32,964 bases of DNA from Kaistella jeonii (GCF_000812865.1 NZ_JSYL01000017.1:1-32964); one strand, 5' to 3'. Numbered from the stretch's first letter, positions 16,213 to 24,419 are shown. Numbers and translations: made by a program. The notes: a model not told the origin generated them from the letters alone.

Positions 16213-17250
16213 TTACATTAATTTGAAATTATTATCAGTTTGGTTGTCAGATATTTCGTCATCTTTTTCGTTCAATTCTTTTGCGTCAGGATTATCAAGC
16301 AAACTAACCATATTTTTAGGTTTTTCGTAATGATTTAAGGAAATCACAGAATGTCTATCGATATGTCTAGGTCCTTCAATGTCCCACAATTTAATATCTT
16401 TTCTTTCCCAACGGCATTCATTACAAATCCAGTCTACGATTTCGTCATATTGGTCTTTTCTTGCAGTAACTCTGATAATTTCGTCGCCTTTCATCCAAAG
16501 AACAGCTTTCCCTGAACATTTTTCACATTTACAGGTGGCGTTCATCGGTTTTGTAAACCAAACTCTGCTTGCAAATCTTGAAGTTCTGTCTGTTAAAGCT
16601 CCAACCGGACAAACATCAATTACGTTTCCGATGAAATCATTGTCTAAAGCTTTATTAAGATAGGTAGAAATTTCTGCAACTTCGCCTCTAAATAAAATTC
16701 CATGTTCTCTTGTTTCTGTAAGTTGGTTTGCTGCCAAAACACATCTTGCACACAAAATACAACGATTCATGTGAAGTTTAATGTTCGGACCAATATCTTC
16801 AGGTTCGAAAGTTCTTCTTTCAAATTCAGTTCTTGTTCCTTCTACACCGTGTTCGTATCCCAAATCCTGAAGATGGCATTCTCCGGCTTGATCACAAACG
16901 GGGCAATCTAAAGGGTGATTGATCAATAAAAATTCGGTTACGGCTTTTCTTGCTTCCTGAGTTTTTTCGGAGGTTAAGTTTTTTACTTCCATTCCGTCCA
17001 TCACACCAGTTCTACAACTTGCGACCAATTTTGGCATCGGTCGCGAATCTGCATCAGAACCTTTAGAAACTTCTACCAAACAAGTTCTGCATCTACCGCC
17101 ACTTGTTTCAAGCGGTTTGTAATAGCACATTGCAGGCGGTACAGATTTTCCTCCGATTTGTCTCGCAGCTTCCAAAATGGAAGTTCCGGGCAAAACTTCA
17201 GTCGTTTGTCCGTCGATGGTTATCTTGAATTTTTTAATTTCTTCGCTCAT
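16213..17250 (-). CDS. nuoG: Short NuoG: iron-sulfur subunit of complex I without the molybdopterin-like domain
   Basis: 345 aa, against about 700-900 for classical NuoG. The 2Fe-2S domain has C42, C54, C57 and C79. The next segment has H112, C116, C119 and C125 (HPLDCPVCDQAGEC), the N5 ligand set. C164, C167, C170 and C214 provide N4. A further Cys-rich part (C240, C242, C245, C276, C279) corresponds to the Mo/4Fe-4S region that holds N7 in some NuoG. The protein ends soon after, with an acidic tail (about 310-345), and lacks the large C-terminal domain. There is no sign of a frameshift: the stop is followed by a 36-base spacer and nuoH. I recall short NuoG forms in other Flavobacteriia, so this is probably lineage-typical rather than damage. 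Confidence 0.92.
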   Translation of the reverse strand: MSEEIKKFKITIDGQTTEVLPGTSILEAARQIGGKSVPPAMCYYKPLETSGGRCRTCLVEVSKGSDADSRPMPKLVASCRTGVMDGMEVKNLTSEKTQEARKAVTEFLLINHPLDCPVCDQAGECHLQDLGYEHGVEGTRTEFERRTFEPEDIGPNIKLHMNRCILCARCVLAANQLTETREHGILFRGEVAEISTYLNKALDNDFIGNVIDVCPVGALTDRTSRFASRVWFTKPMNATCKCEKCSGKAVLWMKGDEIIRVTARKDQYDEIVDWICNECRWERKDIKLWDIEGPRHIDRHSVISLNHYEKPKNMVSLLDNPDAKELNEKDDEISDNQTDNNFKLM

Positions 17251-17286
17251 AATATCGCTATTGGCTTTTTGCTTGTGGCAATCGGC
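17251..17286 (-). repeat. Degenerate repeat spacer between the outer membrane gene and nuoG
   Basis: On the minus strand the spacer consists of variants of AAGCCAATTGCCA/AAAAGCCAATAGC: AAGCCGATTGCCA, CAAGCAAAAAGCC and AATAGCGA in succession. Other nuo spacers (20048-20167, 21392-21470) are built from different short units. Confidence 0.45.
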
Positions 17287-18117
17287 TTATTTATTATTTT
17301 TCCTTGTATTAAAAGTGTATCCAACACCCAAAAGAACCTGTCCGAATACAAAATCCTGACTTGCTTTATCAGGTTTATTATTTAAAGTCGTTTTAATATC
17401 CCACATATTGATGTAACCTGCTTTTGCTTCAAGTCTTGCCATCCAGTGATTCCAAAAAACTAAATTTAAACTCGTTCTTACATCGGTTCCAATACCTGCA
17501 ACATGAAAACGGTCGCTTCTTTCGTTACCAAATAATTTTACATTACTCTTTGGGAACATTACTCCGATTCCTGCACCGTAAGACCAAATCAGATCTATTT
17601 TATCTTTATTAATAAGATTTTTATATTTTTCTAAACCTAAGTTTTCATAGTTCAATCCGTCAGTATGCTCAAATGTAAGGAAATTTTCGTCTGCTAAATT
17701 AACTTGTCCGTTCTCTACATACGCTGCATATTTCGGATCACTTATATTTCCGGAGAAATTAACGCTCTGATTTTGATCCATCACATATTTCATATGATCT
17801 ATTCCCAAAACTAAAGCTAAATCATCTTTCAAAAAATAGCCTATTCTCACATCATATTGCGCTACGGTAAACCAAGCCGGATCAAAATAAACGATTCCAA
17901 AAGGCGTCGGTCGGTCGTGTGCAACTACATTATCCAGTTGAAAATCATATCCATTTCCTTTAAAGTGAATATCCGATTTGCTAAAAGCGCCTCTGTTCCA
18001 ACCGAAGAAAACGAACATTTGTCCTTTTTTTGATAACGGTTCTGGTTTAGGATGATCCTGCCCAAAGGCAAAACTAAATCCTAAAAATAGTACTGATAAA
18101 ATTATTACTTTCTTCAT
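17287..18117 (-). CDS. Outer membrane beta-barrel-type protein inside the nuo operon
   Basis: 276 aa, not a complex I subunit. The start at 18117 is chosen because it gives a clean signal peptide (MKKVIILSVLFLGFSFAFGQ, cleavage after GQ). The longer open frame to 18462 would overlap the 3' end of nuoF by almost 300 bases with non-protein-like sequence. The mature part shows alternating strand patterns with aromatic girdles (QMFVFFGWNRGAF, YDVRIGYFLKDDLALVLGID, WMARLEAKAGYINMW) and ends in a strand, QVLLGVGYTF. This fits an outer membrane barrel. I do not recognise a functional family. It lies 49 bases after nuoF and 36 bases before nuoG on the same strand, so it should be co-transcribed with complex I. 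A hairpin precedes its ATG. Confidence 0.85.
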   Translation of the reverse strand: MKKVIILSVLFLGFSFAFGQDHPKPEPLSKKGQMFVFFGWNRGAFSKSDIHFKGNGYDFQLDNVVAHDRPTPFGIVYFDPAWFTVAQYDVRIGYFLKDDLALVLGIDHMKYVMDQNQSVNFSGNISDPKYAAYVENGQVNLADENFLTFEHTDGLNYENLGLEKYKNLINKDKIDLIWSYGAGIGVMFPKSNVKLFGNERSDRFHVAGIGTDVRTSLNLVFWNHWMARLEAKAGYINMWDIKTTLNNKPDKASQDFVFGQVLLGVGYTFNTRKNNK

Positions 18118-18122
18118 TTTTA

Positions 18123-18141
18123 AAAGAACGTTCTGTTCTTT
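18123..18141 (-). promoter_or_regulatory. Small hairpin directly before the outer membrane gene start
   Basis: AAAGAAC (18123-18129) and GTTCTTT (18135-18141) form a 7-bp stem with a 5-base loop, ending 5 bases before the ATG. It lies in the short nuoF-omp spacer and could affect translation initiation or mRNA processing. Confidence 0.4.
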
Positions 18142-18166
18142 ATATCTTCTAAATAAAACTTCTTTT

Positions 18167-19522
18167 TTATTCCGCTTTTGCAGCAACTGGTATTGGATCT
18201 GCGTAATTCGCCAATCCATAATTTCTTGTTTGAGATTCCGGATTATCAATATACCATTCAAACTCATCGCGGAAATGACGAATTGCTGCTGCAACCGGCC
18301 AAGCTGCGGCATCACCGAGTGGACAAATCGTATTTCCTTCAATCTTTCTTTGAACATCCCAAAGCAAATCGATATCTGCCATTGTTCCGGTTCCGTTTGC
18401 GATTTTGGTGAGAATTCTCCACATCCAACCCGTTCCTTCACGACAAGGTGTACATTGACCACAACTTTCGTGCATATAAAAATGAGATAAAGTCAAAGTA
18501 TGTTTAACCACAGACTGATCTTCATCCAAAACAATAAATCCTCCTGAACCCATCATGGTTCCAGTGGCAAAACCACCATCTGCAAGAGATTCATAATTCA
18601 TTATTCTCGGTTCACCATTAATGGTTTTCAATAACAAATTTGCCGGAACAATTGGCACTGAACTTCCACCTGGAATACAGGCTTTCAATTTTTTACCATT
18701 CGGAATTCCACCACAATATTCATCAGAATAAATAAATTCCTCTACCGAAATGGTCATGTCAATTTCATAAACGCCCGGTTTGTTAATGTTTCCACAAGCT
18801 GAAATTAATTTTGTTCCTGTAGATCTTCCCACCCCGATTTTCGCGTATTCTGCACCGCTAATATTAATGATCGGAACAACTGCTGCAATCGTCTCAACAT
18901 TATTCACAACAGTTGGGCATTCCCAAAGTCCTTTCACCGCCGGAAATGGTGGTTTCAAACGAGGATTTCCTCTTTTTCCTTCCAGAGATTCTAAAAGTGC
19001 AGTTTCTTCACCACAAATATATGCTCCAGCACCGAGTTGTACATAAATTTCTAAATCGTAACCAGTACCTAAAATATTTTTTCCTAAAAATCCTGCTTTT
19101 TTTGCTTCTTCAATAGCTTCTTCCAAAATATCTGGAATCCATGAATATTCTCCGCGAATGTAGATGTAAGCAGTATTTGCACCCAGAGCGAAAGAGGAAA
19201 TAATCATTCCTTCGATCAAAAGATGGGGCAAAAATTCCATTAAATAACGGTCTTTGAAAGTTCCCGGTTCAGATTCATCGGCATTTACAACCAAATATCT
19301 CGCAACGCCTTCTGGTTTTGCCAGAAAGCTCCATTTCATTCCTGTGGGGAAACCTGCACCACCACGACCACGAAGCCCGGAAATTTTCACTTCTTCGGTA
19401 ATTGCGTCGGGAGTCATTTTGAGGGCTTTTTCTACAGCGTCGTAACCGCCTTGTTTGCGGTAAACGTCGAAGTATCTGATTCCTTCTATATGTGCGTCTT
19501 TAAGTAAAAGTTTTTTACTCAT
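18167..19522 (-). CDS. nuoF: NADH-quinone oxidoreductase subunit F (NADH/FMN-binding)
   Basis: 451 aa subunit that oxidises NADH and carries FMN and the 4Fe-4S cluster N3. The NADH-binding glycine-rich loop is GLRGRGGAGFPTGMKW at 49-64. The FMN region includes NADESEPGTFKDR (80-92) and GAGAYICGEETALLESLEG (164-182). Cluster ligands are C354, C357 and C360 (ESCGQCTPCREG) plus C400 (NTICPLGD). It begins 15 bases after nuoE. The length is normal. Confidence 0.97.
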   Translation of the reverse strand: MSKKLLLKDAHIEGIRYFDVYRKQGGYDAVEKALKMTPDAITEEVKISGLRGRGGAGFPTGMKWSFLAKPEGVARYLVVNADESEPGTFKDRYLMEFLPHLLIEGMIISSFALGANTAYIYIRGEYSWIPDILEEAIEEAKKAGFLGKNILGTGYDLEIYVQLGAGAYICGEETALLESLEGKRGNPRLKPPFPAVKGLWECPTVVNNVETIAAVVPIINISGAEYAKIGVGRSTGTKLISACGNINKPGVYEIDMTISVEEFIYSDEYCGGIPNGKKLKACIPGGSSVPIVPANLLLKTINGEPRIMNYESLADGGFATGTMMGSGGFIVLDEDQSVVKHTLTLSHFYMHESCGQCTPCREGTGWMWRILTKIANGTGTMADIDLLWDVQRKIEGNTICPLGDAAAWPVAAAIRHFRDEFEWYIDNPESQTRNYGLANYADPIPVAAKAE

Positions 19523-19537
19523 TTTTATTAATAAAAA

Positions 19538-20047
19538 TTAATCCAAAGCAATCTGTCCCTGTCTGCAAAGCTCAAGGATCTCGTTTACTTTTTCTTTTGT
19601 TAAATGTTCGTGATAAAATTTCCCCAACTGCATCATCGGTGCGTAACCGCATGCTCCAAGACATTCCGCTGTTTTCAACGTGAAAAGTCCGTCGGCAGAA
19701 GTTTCCCCGTTTTTAATATTGAGGGTTTCTTTAATATGATTGATGATATCATGGCTTCCATTCAGCATACAAGGTCCGGTTTGACAAACTTCCAAAACAT
19801 ATTTTCCCATCGGTTTCATGTTGAACATGGTGTAGAATGTCGCAACTTCATACACTTCGATCGGTTTAATGTTTAGAATCTCTGCAACGTAATCCATTAC
19901 AGGAACAGCGAGCCAGCCGCCGAATTCTTTTTGCGCTAAATGTAAAATAGGAATTAGAGCAGATTTCTGTTTTCCTTCCGGGTATCTTGCGATTATTTTA
20001 TGAACCTGTTCTAATGTTTCAGGTTTAAAAACTATATTTTCGCTCAC
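19538..20047 (-). CDS. nuoE: NADH-quinone oxidoreductase subunit E (2Fe-2S)
   Basis: 169 aa thioredoxin-like 2Fe-2S subunit with cluster N1a. Ligands are C88 and C93 (CQTGPCMLNG) and C129 and C133 (ECLGACGYAPMMQ). The N-terminal helical part (about 10-75, with VYEVATFYTMFNMKP) is typical. A 120-base AT-rich spacer separates it from nuoD. Confidence 0.97.
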   Translation of the reverse strand: MSENIVFKPETLEQVHKIIARYPEGKQKSALIPILHLAQKEFGGWLAVPVMDYVAEILNIKPIEVYEVATFYTMFNMKPMGKYVLEVCQTGPCMLNGSHDIINHIKETLNIKNGETSADGLFTLKTAECLGACGYAPMMQLGKFYHEHLTKEKVNEILELCRQGQIALD

Positions 20048-20167
20048 TTTTTATGATTTTAAATTTTAAATTTTAGATTTTTAATTCTAAAATTTAAGTT
20101 TTTTAATATTAATTGATATTGATCTCGAGAATATTTTAAAATCTCTAAATCCAAAATTTATAATTTC
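20048..20167 (-). repeat. AT-rich degenerate repeat spacer between nuoD and nuoE
   Basis: The 120 bases are nearly all variants of AAATTTTAGATTTT and its reverse complement (for example TTTTAAATTTTAAATTTTAG, then TTTTTAATTCTAAAATTTAAG, here split, and AAATCTCTAAATCCAAAATT). I see no open reading frame, terminator or promoter in it. Confidence 0.45.
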
Positions 20168-21391
20168 TTAAGCATCCAGTTCTCCAGCGATCACATTCAG
20201 ACTACTCAAAGTTACTACCGCGTCAGAAATTACAGAACCTGTAATCATTTCCGGATAAGCTTGATAGTAAATAAAGCAAGGTCTTCTGAAGTGCAATCTG
20301 TAAGGTGATCTTCCACCGTCGCTTACGAGATAGAATCCTAATTCTCCGTTTCCGCCTTCTACGGCGTGATATACTTCACCTTTCGGAACTTCCGTTTCTC
20401 CCATTACAATTTTGAAATGGTAAATTAAAGCTTCCATTTTGGTATATACATCTGCTTTTTCCGGCAAATAGAATTCAGGAACATCTGCGTGGAAAGGTCC
20501 TTCCGGCAGATTATCCATTGCTTGCTGAATAATTTTTAAACTTTCCCACATTTCACCTTGACGAACCATAAAACGGTCGTACGTATCTCCGGAAGTGCCA
20601 ACAGGAATATTAAAATCGAAATCTTCGTAAGAAGAGTAGGGCGTTGCAACCCGTACATCGTAATCAACTCCTGCAGCGCGTAAGTTAGGACCTGTAAATC
20701 CGTAATTTAAAGCACGTTCAGCAGTAATTGAACCGGCACCGATGGTACGGTCCATAAAAATTCTGTTTCTCTCTAATAAATCTCCGAATTCTTTGAATCT
20801 CGCTGGAAAAGTTTTTAAAAAGTCGCGAACCAGTTCATGAAATTTTGGAGTGAAATCTCTTTCAAAACCGCCAATTCTTCCCATGTTTGTTGTCAAACGT
20901 GCACCACAAACCTGTTCGTACATATCGTAGATCTTTTCACGATCCTGAAACATATACGTAAATCCGGTTAAAGCTCCGGTATCAACTCCGGTTACGGCGT
21001 TACATACGATGTGATCGGCAATACGCGCTAGTTCCATCATGATAACCCGCATGTATTGTACGCGTTTTGGAACTTCAACTCCTAATAATTTTTCAACCGT
21101 CATGTGCCATCCAATATTATTAATTGGAGAAGAGCAGTAATTTAGACGGTCGGTTAAAGTTGTGATCTGCGTAAAATTTCTTCTTTCAGATATTTTTTCA
21201 AAAGCACGGTGAATATATCCAACAGTTTGTTCGGAATGGAGAATTTTCTCTCCGTCCATTGTCAGAATATTTTGAAAAATCCCGTGGGTTGCAGGGTGCG
21301 TCGGTCCTAAATTGAGGGTGTATAACTGACCATCGATCTGTTCCTTTGTTTCGTACTGCGTTAATATATTGGAGAGTGCGTTGTCTTTCAT
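20168..21391 (-). CDS. nuoD: NADH-quinone oxidoreductase subunit D (49 kDa)
   Basis: 407 aa from the chosen start MKDNALSNILTQYE at 21391. An upstream ATG at 21448 is open too, but those 19 codons come from the repeat-like spacer and would be unusual for NuoD. Family motifs are TLNLGPTHPATHGIFQNIL near residues 25-43, the quinone-site histidines within GPTHPATHG, EQTVGYIHRAFEKISE, and the C-terminal VVTLSSLNVIAGELD in place of the hydrogenase-like end. NuoD forms the quinone cavity with NuoB. It stands alone rather than fused to NuoC. Confidence 0.96.
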   Translation of the reverse strand: MKDNALSNILTQYETKEQIDGQLYTLNLGPTHPATHGIFQNILTMDGEKILHSEQTVGYIHRAFEKISERRNFTQITTLTDRLNYCSSPINNIGWHMTVEKLLGVEVPKRVQYMRVIMMELARIADHIVCNAVTGVDTGALTGFTYMFQDREKIYDMYEQVCGARLTTNMGRIGGFERDFTPKFHELVRDFLKTFPARFKEFGDLLERNRIFMDRTIGAGSITAERALNYGFTGPNLRAAGVDYDVRVATPYSSYEDFDFNIPVGTSGDTYDRFMVRQGEMWESLKIIQQAMDNLPEGPFHADVPEFYLPEKADVYTKMEALIYHFKIVMGETEVPKGEVYHAVEGGNGELGFYLVSDGGRSPYRLHFRRPCFIYYQAYPEMITGSVISDAVVTLSSLNVIAGELDA

Positions 21392-21470
21392 ATTTTTATG
21401 ATTGATAATTGATTTCGATAAATGATTTGATTTAAAACCGATCATCACTTATCACTGATCATTTATTATT
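21392..21470 (-). repeat. Degenerate repeat spacer between nuoC and nuoD
   Basis: On the minus strand the spacer reads as variants of (A)AATGATCAGTGATAAGTGAT followed by ATTTATCGAAATCAATTATC: repeated TGATAA/TTATCA units. It accounts for the 19-codon open extension in front of nuoD. Confidence 0.45.
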
Positions 21471-21971
21471 TTACCTGCCGAACATTACATCATCTTTATC
21501 GGTTCTTGTGCCATCTTCCAAAGGATATTGTTTCAACATTGGATGATAACCGAGACCCGGATCATTCAGGATTACCCTTAAATCAGGATGACCTTTAAAT
21601 TTAATTCCGTAGAAATCAAAAGTTTCGCGTTCCATCCAGTTTGCACCAGCAAAAAGATCAGTTAATGAATCTACTTCTGCATTTTCAAAAGGCATAAAGG
21701 TTTTCAGACGGATCCGAAGATTTTCAACTAAATTGTGAAGGTGGTAAATTATACCTAATTCTTTTTCAGGCATTTCTGGGTGGTGAATTCCGCAAATATC
21801 GGTAAGGAAATTAAAACCTAAAGAACTGTCCTTCATGTGATGAACAACTTTCTTAAGGTCTTCTTTTTTAAGTTCTAAAGTCAACATTCCGTAAGGTTCT
21901 GAACTTGAAATTACTGACTCCGGAAATTCTCTCGTAATAGCTTCTAAAACAAAATTATTGGTAAATTCCAT
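21471..21971 (-). CDS. nuoC: NADH-quinone oxidoreductase subunit C (30 kDa)
   Basis: 166 aa. The 30-kDa subunit signature is ERETFDFYGIKFKGHPDLR around residues 114-132, followed by VILNDPGLGYHPMLKQYPLE. The first half has the usual alpha/beta fold with LGIIYHLHNL. The length is near that of stand-alone NuoC proteins. The start lies 3 bases after the nuoB stop. Confidence 0.96.
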   Translation of the reverse strand: MEFTNNFVLEAITREFPESVISSSEPYGMLTLELKKEDLKKVVHHMKDSSLGFNFLTDICGIHHPEMPEKELGIIYHLHNLVENLRIRLKTFMPFENAEVDSLTDLFAGANWMERETFDFYGIKFKGHPDLRVILNDPGLGYHPMLKQYPLEDGTRTDKDDVMFGR

Positions 21972-21974
21972 ACA

Positions 21975-22532
21975 TTAATTGATATTAAAAGATTCCAATA
22001 ATTCTTTATATTGAGGAAGATCTCTTCTTCTTAAACTTTCACTTTCTGCTAAAGCCTGAACCTGCATGAATCCCTCTAAAATTTGCTCTGGTCTTGGTGG
22101 ACATCCTGGAACATAAACATCTACAGGAATTACTCTGTCGATTCCCTGAAGAACTGAATAAGAATCGAAAATCCCACCACTTGAAGCACATGCTCCAACT
22201 GCGATCACCCATTTTGGTTCCGCCATTTGAGTGTAAACTTCCTTCAAAATCGGTCCTAATTTTTTAGAAATTGTTCCGCAAACCATCAAAACATCGGCTT
22301 GTCTTGGAGAGAAACTCATTCTTTCTCCACCGAAACGAGCCAAATCGTAGTTGGGTCCCATCGTCGCCATAAATTCAATTCCACAACATGAAGTTGCGAA
22401 AGGAAGCGGCCAAAGAGAAAGCGAGCGAGCCATACCAATCAAATTATTCAAATTGGTTGCGAAAAAACCTTCTCCTTCAAGTCCCGGAGGAGCAGGAGCG
22501 TTTGTATTTATTTTTGGTGTATTTTCTGACAT
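21975..22532 (-). CDS. nuoB: NADH-quinone oxidoreductase subunit B (cluster N2)
   Basis: 185 aa subunit carrying the last iron-sulfur cluster, N2, which passes electrons to quinone. Ligands are the adjacent cysteines C49 and C50 (ATSCCGIEFMATMG), C115 (GACASSGG) and C144 (VPGCPPRPEQIL). An N-terminal proline-rich segment (about 1-25) precedes the fold. The length is normal. Confidence 0.97.
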   Translation of the reverse strand: MSENTPKINTNAPAPPGLEGEGFFATNLNNLIGMARSLSLWPLPFATSCCGIEFMATMGPNYDLARFGGERMSFSPRQADVLMVCGTISKKLGPILKEVYTQMAEPKWVIAVGACASSGGIFDSYSVLQGIDRVIPVDVYVPGCPPRPEQILEGFMQVQALAESESLRRRDLPQYKELLESFNIN

Positions 22533-22588
22533 TTTAATTTAATTTTTTAAAAGAAACTTTAAATCAATTTAATTGACAAAATTCAATT

Positions 22589-22960
22589 TTACTTGTCCCA
22601 ATCGAGAGCGCCACGTTTTAAAACGTATAGAAATCCTAAAAAGAAAATGGCTACAAATGTAGAAACTGCTAGAAATCCCTCTAATCCAAATTCCCGGAAA
22701 TTAACCGCGTAAGGATAGAAAAATACAATTTCAATATCAAAAAGAACAAAAAGAATCGCCGTTAAAAAATACCGGATAGAAAAAGGAGTTCTCGCGTCGC
22801 CTTCACTTTCTATACCACATTCAAACGATTTATTTTTATTAACGGTACTGTCTTGCTGTCTTGGCCCTAAAAAATGGGCTCCTAACAGAGAAATCGCTAC
22901 AAAACCAATGGCAACCAAAGCTTGGATGATAATCGGTATATAATTTTCAGGTAAATTCAT
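22589..22960 (-). CDS. nuoA: NADH-quinone oxidoreductase subunit A
   Basis: 123 aa with three membrane helices (about 10-28, 63-83 and 93-112). The conserved loop between helices 1 and 2 has KNKSFECGIESEGDARTPFS with its cysteine C48, and helix 2 contains LFDIEIVFFYPYA. This is the first gene of the nuo operon; a -7 box lies about 25 bases upstream. Confidence 0.97.
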   Translation of the reverse strand: MNLPENYIPIIIQALVAIGFVAISLLGAHFLGPRQQDSTVNKNKSFECGIESEGDARTPFSIRYFLTAILFVLFDIEIVFFYPYAVNFREFGLEGFLAVSTFVAIFFLGFLYVLKRGALDWDK

Positions 22961-22983
22961 TACTACATTATTTTCTCAATCTG

Positions 22984-22991
22984 CAAATTTA
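22984..22991 (-). promoter_or_regulatory. -7 box of the nuo operon promoter
   Basis: TAAATTTG on the minus strand matches TANNTTTG exactly, 23 bases before the nuoA ATG. No well-placed -33 TTG is seen, so the promoter is assigned on the -7 box and position only. Confidence 0.55.
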
Positions 22992-23077
22992 ACGAATAAA
23001 GATGTAAAGCGGAAATATATGCTTCCCAAATATGATTGAAATAGACTATTTGTTTAATTTAGAACTATTAAAAACAA

Positions 23078-23266
23078 CTATTTTTTACCCGTATCCTTCA
23101 ACCTTTTCAAAACAGTATAAGCAACGTAACCAATGTATAAAAATAGAAAGCTGGCAAAAAGAATATTGATCACACTGTTAACTCTTTCATCCTGAACCTG
23201 AAAGAACTGGTTGTATGCAACAAAGGCTAAAATGATAACGACGTAGATGATAAGTTGTTTCTTCAT
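23078..23266 (-). CDS. Small two-helix membrane protein, function unknown
   Basis: 62 aa from the start MKKQLIIYVVIILAFVAYNQ at 23266. A longer frame to 23368 would overlap the end of the upstream acetyltransferase gene and adds unconvincing sequence. Residues 4-18 and 31-52 are hydrophobic and predicted to span the membrane. Between them is a short polar stretch (QVQDERVNSV), and the end is basic (KRLKDTGKK). It starts 29 bases after the GNAT-like gene and is likely co-transcribed with it. No family recognised. Confidence 0.7.
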   Translation of the reverse strand: MKKQLIIYVVIILAFVAYNQFFQVQDERVNSVINILFASFLFLYIGYVAYTVLKRLKDTGKK

Positions 23267-23294
23267 TGGTGTAAAATAGATAAAAAGTTGAAAA

Positions 23295-24419
23295 TTAAAG
23301 TTCCAAAGAATAGGTTCTTCTTCGCTTGTGATTGGTTGGATTATAATCTTGCCAAAGTGCCTGAACACCTTTGTTTTCCTCTAGTTCTGGGTTCGTTTCA
23401 GCAAACTTAACTCCCATCTTATTGAACCGCACGAAGATCTCTTTAAATATGATCGCTGTAACTCCGCGACGTTGATATTCGGGATGAATGCCGATCAAAT
23501 AAAAATTGGCGCGGTCATTTTTCTTTCCTGCCTGTAAAAAATGCCACCATCCAAAAGGGAATAATTTCCCTTTAGATTTTTGCAAAGCTCTGGAATAAGA
23601 AGGCATCGTAACAGCAAAAGAAACCAACTGATGATTTTCGTCTTCCACACAAATTATATAATTTTTATCGATGAACGGGAAATATTTTTCCTTGTACGTT
23701 TTTATCTGTTCATCGGTAATTGGGGTATAAGTAGAAAGGGTGTTGTAGGTTTGATCCAACAATTTGAACATCGGTTCGATGTACGGAATGATCTCTTTTT
23801 TATTTTTAAAATCGAGAACTTTCAGCTTGTACTTCTGAGCTACTAATTCGCTGAATTTTTTTACTTTTTCAGACAAAACCGTCGGGAAATCCATTTCATA
23901 TTCTACCCATTCTTTTTCCTTGACTAAACCTAATTTTTCTAAATGTTGAGCATAATATTCAAAATTATACAATCCGATCATCGTCGCTAACTTATCGAAA
24001 CCCATGATCAGCATTCCGGCTTTATCGAGATTCGTAAATCCCATCGGACCTTCAATTTTTTTGATATTTCTCTCTTTTGCAAAATCGATCGCCATTTTGA
24101 TAAGCGCTTCAGAAACTTCAAAGTCATTAATGAAATCGAGCCAGCCAAAGCGTACTTTGCTGATTCCCAATTCTTTTTCCTCGTTATGGTTCCATATTAC
24201 TGCAATTCTTCCGGCAATTTTTCCGTCTTTATAAGCGAGAAACTTTTTCGCATCTGAAAATTGTAACGCAGGGTTTTCTTTGGGGTCCCAAATGTTTTTT
24301 TCATCATTAATTAAAGACGGGACATAATTGTTATTATTTTTATAAAGTTCCATCGGAAATTTGATGAACTTTTTTAGATCAGTTTCTGTTTTTACTTCAG
24401 TTATTGAGACTTGCGACAT
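23295..24419 (-). CDS. GNAT-like acyltransferase with two GNAT-type halves
   Basis: 374 aa cytoplasmic protein. The C-terminal half (about 195-374) resembles a GNAT N-acetyltransferase: LVSFAVTMPS strand, then FYLIGIHPEYQRRGVTAIIF, whose QRRGV fits the acetyl-CoA pyrophosphate-binding loop. The N-terminal half (about 1-175) also looks GNAT-like (AYKDGKIAGRIAVIW, then VSEALIKMAIDFAKERNIKKI) but lacks an obvious acetyl-CoA loop. Similar Bacteroidota proteins carry little functional information, and the substrate is unknown. The gene diverges from the yugP-like peptidase gene, with a shared 110-base promoter region. Confidence 0.75.
   Translation of the reverse strand: MSQVSITEVKTETDLKKFIKFPMELYKNNNNYVPSLINDEKNIWDPKENPALQFSDAKKFLAYKDGKIAGRIAVIWNHNEEKELGISKVRFGWLDFINDFEVSEALIKMAIDFAKERNIKKIEGPMGFTNLDKAGMLIMGFDKLATMIGLYNFEYYAQHLEKLGLVKEKEWVEYEMDFPTVLSEKVKKFSELVAQKYKLKVLDFKNKKEIIPYIEPMFKLLDQTYNTLSTYTPITDEQIKTYKEKYFPFIDKNYIICVEDENHQLVSFAVTMPSYSRALQKSKGKLFPFGWWHFLQAGKKNDRANFYLIGIHPEYQRRGVTAIIFKEIFVRFNKMGVKFAETNPELEENKGVQALWQDYNPTNHKRRRTYSLEL

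Noticed and set aside
18118..18462. 115-codon upstream extension of the outer membrane protein frame
   Set aside because: It overlaps nuoF coding sequence on the same strand in another frame, has no protein-like character, and would place the clear signal peptide in the middle of the protein.
21392..21448. 19-codon N-terminal extension of NuoD
   Set aside because: It is encoded by the degenerate TGATAA-type repeat spacer and does not resemble NuoD; the ATG at 21391 gives the usual N-terminus.
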